Source: Pelecanus crispus
Lineage: Eukaryota; Chordata; Aves; Pelecaniformes; Pelecanidae
Length of the DNA stretch: 64,000 nucleotides
Assembly: GCF_030463565.1 (NCBI RefSeq)
Contig: NC_134646.1
Coordinates: forward strand, 61,025,710-61,089,709
Direction of reading: 5' to 3'
A program made the position numbers and the translations under genes. The notes under the pieces are model-generated. The model was not told the DNA's origin, searched no databases, and was given only the letters and a program-made list of their open reading frames with translations. Positions 49,441-64,000 of the stretch are shown piece after piece (position 1 is the stretch's first letter; every line of letters begins with the position of its first letter).

Positions 49441-52082
49441 TATTAACTCACTATATATATCCAGCTTTTTAAAGGTTTCACTCTTCTTGCTTGCATGGAA
49501 AGTGATACCATATTTTATACAATATTAGTTGAAAATACAGCAGTAATTTCTAATCAAAGATCACAAGTAGCAAGCTTTAAGTCTTTTGCCTTCAAGGGTT
49601 TTGTTATTACGTCCTCCAAGCTATAAATGATGAAACAGAGGAATGATTTCTGTGCTTACGTAGTTTTCAGACTTATACCTGTTTTAAACTTCTTGAAGGT
49701 TATTAATATCTTCTGATGCAAAAAATACTTTCAAAATGCAAGAGAAGATATTAGAGCCAAGAAAATATGTTTCTTAAGCAGACCAACAAAAAAAAAAACA
49801 CCATTGTACAACATTCTGAAGGTCACACTCACTGCTTTGATATAAAAAGTCAATCTTAGAAAATATGTAGGAGCTCAGTTCAGGGCAGAACTTGTAGATG
49901 AAATGATAAATGATAAACTGAATATGGTTAGCAAGAAAATGATCCACAGAAGCCCCCACAGGACTGGACACTACACCAAGCACTGCATGTAACGCATCAA
50001 AATCTGCTTTGTTGTTGTGGTGACAGCAAGTAAAAATCTGGTTTCTTCAGCTCTCCTAGTTATTTCACACAGCCATGTTTTTCCATCCTCAGTCATATAG
50101 GTGAAACAGAAAATCCAAATAATCATTCTTCCCACTTCATCAAATATTAGCTTGCAATTTGAATCACAAGTGCATCTTGTTCCGGATGCCTCCTCTGGCT
50201 GTATGCTTCTGTTGGGCTTCAGTATGTTGGGGGAAAAGATTAAGCCAAATTTGCTTTTAGCTATTCTGTAACAGTGGAGCAAATCTCCACCTTATTTTAT
50301 GTGAACAACTGTTAAGGCAATGGGACAACTCAGCTGAGTAAAACCCTTCAAAGAAGTCATGCTACAAGACGATTTCTCTCCAAGGGGGCTGTGATGAAAA
50401 GCAGTGCCTTATCTGGCTGTTCTTATTTCCATTGCGTTAGTTTTAGCATTGAAGGCTTCCTTATTGTTTTATTGAAATGGCTGTTATGTCTGAAATGGCT
50501 CTCCTGTTGGGAGATTTAGTGTGCTCCATGTTCAGAAAAGCAATGCTGCTGCCCACAGCACTGCTTCTGAAGGAACAGCTTTAATGTCTGGTGTAATGTG
50601 TGTAGTTTCCAGAAGAACATCGGGGATGGGGGGGAAGAGGTATTTACTAAACAATAGATAAGGCTGTCAAATGTAATCATGCCTGGGAGGAAGTGTGAAT
50701 AATTTCTGTGTATACTGAGAGATTTAAATAATCTAATTAGAGGAAGGTCATATACTGGAAAACAAAACATTGTCATGCAGGAACTAAAAGAACAGGGTTT
50801 GAAAGGACATTCTCATCAGAGTTTTCAGGGTGGCCTTCCTTTGATTTTTAAATGTTGTTTTAATCCTGCATGGCTTTTGGTTTTTATTTATGTTGCAATA
50901 TTGCCCATGAGTCCAGCTGAAGTTATTGTCCAGATGTTCCGGGCCCTATACAAACAGGCACGTTCACCCTGACCAAAAAGCTCACTGCATTTTGGGACAA
51001 ATTTTACCAATTATTGCAGTTTGGGGTGCTGGTTGTCACTAGCAAAAATATTGGATTGGATTAATCACAAGCTGTTTGGGCAAACTGTCTGACCAAACAG
51101 CAAAGTCAAAGTTCTGGTGAGCCAGAGAGGTGGAGGCAAGGAGAAGGCGTAAGTAGGGACGTGCCAGGCGGAAAATGTCTCTCGTAACAACTGGTAACGG
51201 CGGCTCTGCGCAGTTAACTGTTATGGTTGGCTCTGAGCGCACGTAGGAGTTTGGGCACTCGGCTGCCTGTGTCCAAAACTGGCGTATGGCTTGTTTTATG
51301 CAGCTGTTGGAGCCTTTTCCAGAGGAGCACGCATGCCCAGTCCCACATGTCCCTGTGTAATCTCTTTAGCTGCGTGTCCTTCCTTCCTCTTAGCATTGTA
51401 AGACACAAAGCACAGATTCAAATACCGATCCCACTGGTCTGCAGGCAAGTCTTCTGGGCCCTTTTGTGCCTCAGCCTGGGACTGTTGCTGACTAGCTCAG
51501 ATTTACCCATTACATGGGGGGCTGCCTCCTGGTTGTGCGGTGTCAAAAGCCAAAGACAGGCTTGATAGACAATGGTGGTTGTTGAATCTGTGTCAGATGT
51601 CAGTGTCAAAAACCGATTACAGAAACACAGCTGCCTTTGGTTAATGATCGGCTAAATCTGGTGGGGAATTAGTCTGACATTAAACACTCCCTAGATATGA
51701 TACAAAGCGTCTTTTCACATCCAGGGTTCCTTGCTGGCTTTTCTTCTCACCTCCAACATCTGGGTGCTGGCCAGGAGATTATTCAATCATGTACTCGCTT
51801 GCTCTTTCCTTTCTGTTCTTCCCTTCCCTTCCCCTCATCCCCCAAATCCTTCATAGATCATGATTTCTCCCTTGCCTTCCACATAAGGAACAGCTTGTGC
51901 ACAAGAGGTGAAAAACACCCCCTCCACACACCTTTGGCACGCGGGCTGCCCTTCGCTCGGTGGTTTCTGAAAGGTGGAGATAAGGCCTTGAGCCCGCTTC
52001 CCTCTTTTGCACACAGAGAGGAGAACATAGGATCCAATCTCACACCCGTACGTGCTCTAGCCATTGAGCTGTTGTATTAAAT

Positions 52083-52107
52083 AGGAGATAATATCTCCTT
52101 AGGAGAT
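52083..52107. repeat. Two overlapping short perfect palindromes
   Basis: AGGAGATA-A-TATCTCCT (52083-52099) overlaps ATCTCCT-T-AGGAGAT (52093-52107), followed by another AAGGAGATA. The same arm is used three times within 40 bases. Confidence 0.7.
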
Positions 52108-53948
52108 CTTTAAGGAGATAGAAGGGGTTTTGAAGATGATCGTATAGGTAAGACTGACTCAGTAGTGAGAGCTCACTGAGCTTCTACTTGCTTTGCCTAG
52201 GCTTCCCTGGAAAAAAGGATGTGTTCAAAATTGAGACATCCGTGCAAATTAGCAATGAGACAAGGCGTTACTTGTTTTTACTTCAGGATAAACACGGTGA
52301 ACCCTGCACCCTTGCCAGGCAGTTCTTTGGCTAACCACACCGACTCCGCTAGGATCCCACACTGAGATTGCAAACCTCAGTAGGCTCTTTCAGTAGAAAC
52401 ACACATATTTTACAGTACCATTTCTAAAGGACCAGTGAGTTACAGTATGTACTCGCTTAAGCAGGCACAGATTCTTCTATGGAAAGATTAGAACCTCCAG
52501 AGTAAAATATAAAAGAGAAACAATTATTCCAATTTCTTTTTTATGTACTTTAACATCTATGGACGAAAATGCCATATAAGAACAAGGCAATACTTTATTC
52601 ACATCGTTAACAAGGATATATATGTTATATAATTATATACATATTACCCACCTGATTTGGCAATATTTAACACAGAAATTGTAATCTGTTAAAAGCATAA
52701 ATTACTGGAGTATTGCAGATGCAGCAAAAAAACCCCACAGCTTCTAGGAGGTGCAGTGTAAGTGAACATGCAATGGAGAAGAAAAGGCGGCAGATTTCTC
52801 GCAATCTTTCTGCTCCCAAAGTCAGACGAAGTATACCAATAACATCACATTCATACAAAAGGCAAGAGGAGTATCCGAGAACTTTAATACAACTAGTCAG
52901 GAGATCCCTGAGCAGTGCCCAGATCACAAGGGCAAGAGAGCGCAAACCCGTTGTACTTCCTTACTCTGGCAATGTTTGCAATCTGGACTTTACACACGGT
53001 ATTTTACTGTTACCTATCCACATTTCTATTCACGTATCTTTGTTGAGACAGCGCTACACTACAGGAGAGAGAATGTTCGGGTCACTTTTGTGTTTCCCAG
53101 TAAGCATAGCTAAAGGACCAAAAATGACTCACATATTTGACCACCAAAATTTGGTTCTTGTAAAAACCCCCCCGAGGCAGGAGAAGAGGGGAACTGTGCC
53201 CTTACCCCGCCGGTGGCACCCGACCCCGCGGGGCGCCCAGGCCTGACACACCAAGCCAGAGCTGCCAGGGGCACGGGCAGCGTTTGCGGTGGGGCCCGGA
53301 GGAGCACGCAGTCCCCACCGCCACATCCCCGTCCCCATCGCCTCCGGGGACAAGATGGCCTGGGGACCCTTCCAGGGGCTTGGGGAGGGGGGTGAGCAGG
53401 CCGCAGCCTACACCCCTCTCCCACAAAGAAGTAGTGAGACCAGCCACCGGCCCAGCCGCCGCAATGCTAAAAAAAAAAAACCAAAAAACAAAAAACCCGA
53501 AATAAAGCAAGGGGAGCGAAGCGTAAAACCCCCAAACAGACGGGGAAAGGGGCCGGGGGCACGCTCCCGCCTCAGGGCGGCGAGCGCCGCGGGAGGCGCC
53601 GCTCTCCCTCCCTCAGGGCTGAGCGAAGCCACTGCGGCCGGGCCCGCCCAGGCCAGGCCCAGGCCCAGGCCCGGCCATGGAGCCCCCAGCCGGGCCCGGG
53701 GGCCCCGCGGCCCCTCAGCCGCCCCTGCGGTGGCGGTGGCGGTGGCGGGGCCGGGGCCGGGGCCGGGCCGGCGGCGGCGCCTGAGGTGTCCCGCGCCCAT
53801 TCGCCGGCGGCGCGGCGGGGCGGGGAGGCGGCGGGGCGGGCGGGCTCTGCGCCGGCCTCCGCTCCCGGGGGAAGGGAGGAGCCGGCGCCGGCCTCGCTCG
53901 GCGTCCGCGGGATAAAACGAAAGAGCCGCCTCAGCGCCGCGGCGGCCC

Positions 53949-53956
53949 TTTAAATA
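53949..53956 (+). promoter_or_regulatory. UGDH: TATA-like box of UGDH (TTTAAATA)
   Basis: A solitary AT-rich octamer sits in otherwise pure GC sequence, 110 to 120 bases before the exon 1 donor. It predicts transcription start at about 53980-53987 and an exon 1 of about 80 to 90 bases. Its isolation in GC-rich DNA makes chance occurrence unlikely. Confidence 0.65.
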
Positions 53957-53981
53957 GCCGCCGCCGCCCCGCTCGTAGCGG

Positions 53982-54066
53982 AGTGTGGCCCTGAGCTCGC
54001 CGCGCATCCTCGCCGCAGCCCTCCAGCTCGATCCGCGGCGGCGGGGCAGGACCGCGCCCGCCCGCA
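53982..54066 (+). other. UGDH: UGDH non-coding exon 1 (5' end approximate)
   Basis: A consensus donor GTAAGT begins at 54067 after CCCGCA. The 5' end is set from the TATA-like box and is approximate. The exon has no ATG. The rest of the 5' UTR (54817-54823) is in the next exon. Confidence 0.7.
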
Positions 54067-54816
54067 GTAAGTCTCCGGGCTGCGGCTTCGGTGCCGGCCG
54101 CGGGTCCCCCCTCTGCCTTCCCCGGGGGCTCCCCGGGGCGGTGGCGGCCTTTGCCGCCCGCCGGGGCGCGGGGCCGGGCTGCGGCCGGGGAAGCCGCTCT
54201 CCGCCGCGGCCCCCGCCTTCCCGCTGGGCTCCCGGGGATGGAGCCCGCGGGGGTCGGCCCCGGCCCGAGCCGCCGGGCGGGGAGCGGGCTCGGCTCCCGG
54301 CCCGCTGCCTCCACCGGGAAGGAGGCGGGGGCTGCGGCCTCCGCGCTGAGGGCGCCTGTCCCGGCCGAGGGGCTGCGGGGGCCGGGCCCGGCCCGGGGGT
54401 CCCGGCCGAGCGCGGCCTGGCGCGGCTCTGCCCGCCGCGGGGCTGCGCCGGCCCCTGCCGCTGTGCGCTGCCTGCAGCCGTGGTCTCTGCTCCTGCCTGT
54501 TACTATCGTGGCATCAGCAGTTCCGCGGCCTGAGGGGGTGGTATTTACGCTGGCAGGCTTCAAAGCGACCGCAGAAAGCGCTTCCTCAATGGCCCGTGTG
54601 TGCTGGCGCTCCTGGAGTCGGGCAGGCTCCGGAGCCTTCCCGGGCGGGAGAGAGCAATTGCGGTTCATGTCAAGAGATCAGCTGTAAGAAAATGTTTCTC
54701 TCTGTGGCAGCGTAACAACGCCTCAAATCATTAATTCTCTCTTATTTCCTTGAATTGTTGGCCAGTATTTTCCTTTATAACTCCTGATTCTCCTTTTTCC
54801 CCTTCCTCTTACCTAG
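54067..54816 (+). other. UGDH: UGDH intron 1 (750 bp)
   Basis: It runs from donor GTAAGT to acceptor CTCTTACCTAG. Its first 400 bases are the 3' half of the CpG island, and the rest is AT-richer. Long open frames across it (for example 53985-54533 and 54091-54687) are GC-composition artefacts. Confidence 0.8.
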
Positions 54817-54823
54817 AGCAATC

Positions 54824-64000
<9,177 letters not shown>

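Larger units (their letters stand above)
47396..53180. other. SMIM14-UGDH intergenic region
   Basis: This is about 5.8 kb between the probable SMIM14 end and the UGDH CpG island. It contains two CR1 fragments (48033-48130 and 48200-48523) and a candidate terminal exon at 49079-49228. It also has overlapping minus-strand open frames at 49774-50282, a cluster of short palindromes at 52083-52107, and a 178-codon plus-strand open frame starting at 52713. None is a recognised gene. Confidence 0.7.
53190..54470 (+). promoter_or_regulatory. UGDH: CpG island, UGDH promoter
   Basis: This is a dense CpG and GC-rich block immediately before and across UGDH exon 1. Several GGGGCGGGG-type Sp1/KLF boxes lie at about 53812-53850. 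Short in-phase GC repeats occur at about 53648-53672 (CCCAGG units) and 53729-53766 (GGTGGC then GGGGCC units). The island has both broad CpG character and a TATA-like box. Bidirectional firing towards the minus strand is plausible for an island of this kind. Confidence 0.85.

Noticed and set aside
53289-54687. Several 180-245 codon open frames on both strands over the UGDH promoter and intron 1
   Set aside because: The GC-composition effect is the same, and they run across the TATA-like box, the exon 1 donor and the intron.

Overview
This window is vertebrate nuclear DNA, almost certainly from a bird and probably a neoavian (non-galliform) one. The pointers are long introns, CpG-island promoters, several 5'-truncated CR1 LINE fragments, and two solo LTRs of a type I associate with neoavian genomes. 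It holds two conserved genes on the + strand: SMIM14 (all coding exons) and the 5' two thirds of UGDH. Gene order and orientation fit the conserved UBE2K-SMIM14-UGDH-LIAS neighbourhood known from mammals and birds; that order is from memory and only SMIM14 and UGDH are seen here.

Layout. 1-3959: upstream intergenic DNA with no recognisable gene. 3960-4870: CpG island with the likely non-coding first exon of SMIM14, whose best donor falls after 4550. 4551-19847: a 15.3 kb first intron. Coding exons of SMIM14 are at 19884-19958, 35037-35085, 43492-43640 and 44228-44260. They are joined in phases 0, 1 and 0 into a 101-residue single-pass membrane protein. A 3' UTR of about 3.1 kb probably ends near 47395. 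Intron 2 carries an old CR1 and a solo LTR; intron 3 carries a CR1 just after exon 3 and a second solo LTR of the same family. Both LTRs lie antisense to the gene and both keep perfect 5-bp target-site duplications.

47400-53180 is intergenic, with two more CR1 pieces and a possible extra terminal exon at 49079-49228. 53190-54470 is the UGDH CpG island, with a TTTAAATA box, GC boxes and a non-coding exon 1 ending at 54066. UGDH coding exons follow at 54824-54985, 57344-57445, 58817-59017, 59103-59300, 59802-59949 and 61694-61788. They encode residues 1-302, including the Rossmann GxGxxG motif and the catalytic Glu161, Lys220, Cys276 and Asp280. A CR1 with a largely open reverse-transcriptase C-terminus sits in the intron before the Cys276 exon. 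The window ends inside the following intron, so the UDP-binding C-terminal domain is not present.

The two genes are neighbours, not a pathway. UGDH makes UDP-glucuronate for glycosaminoglycans and glucuronidation; SMIM14 is a poorly characterised small ER-membrane protein. I did not find an exotic system. The observation most worth testing is the in-phase open exon at 49079-49228, which could extend SMIM14 to a 140-residue isoform. Next are a possible antisense transcript from the UGDH promoter and the paired antisense LTRs.
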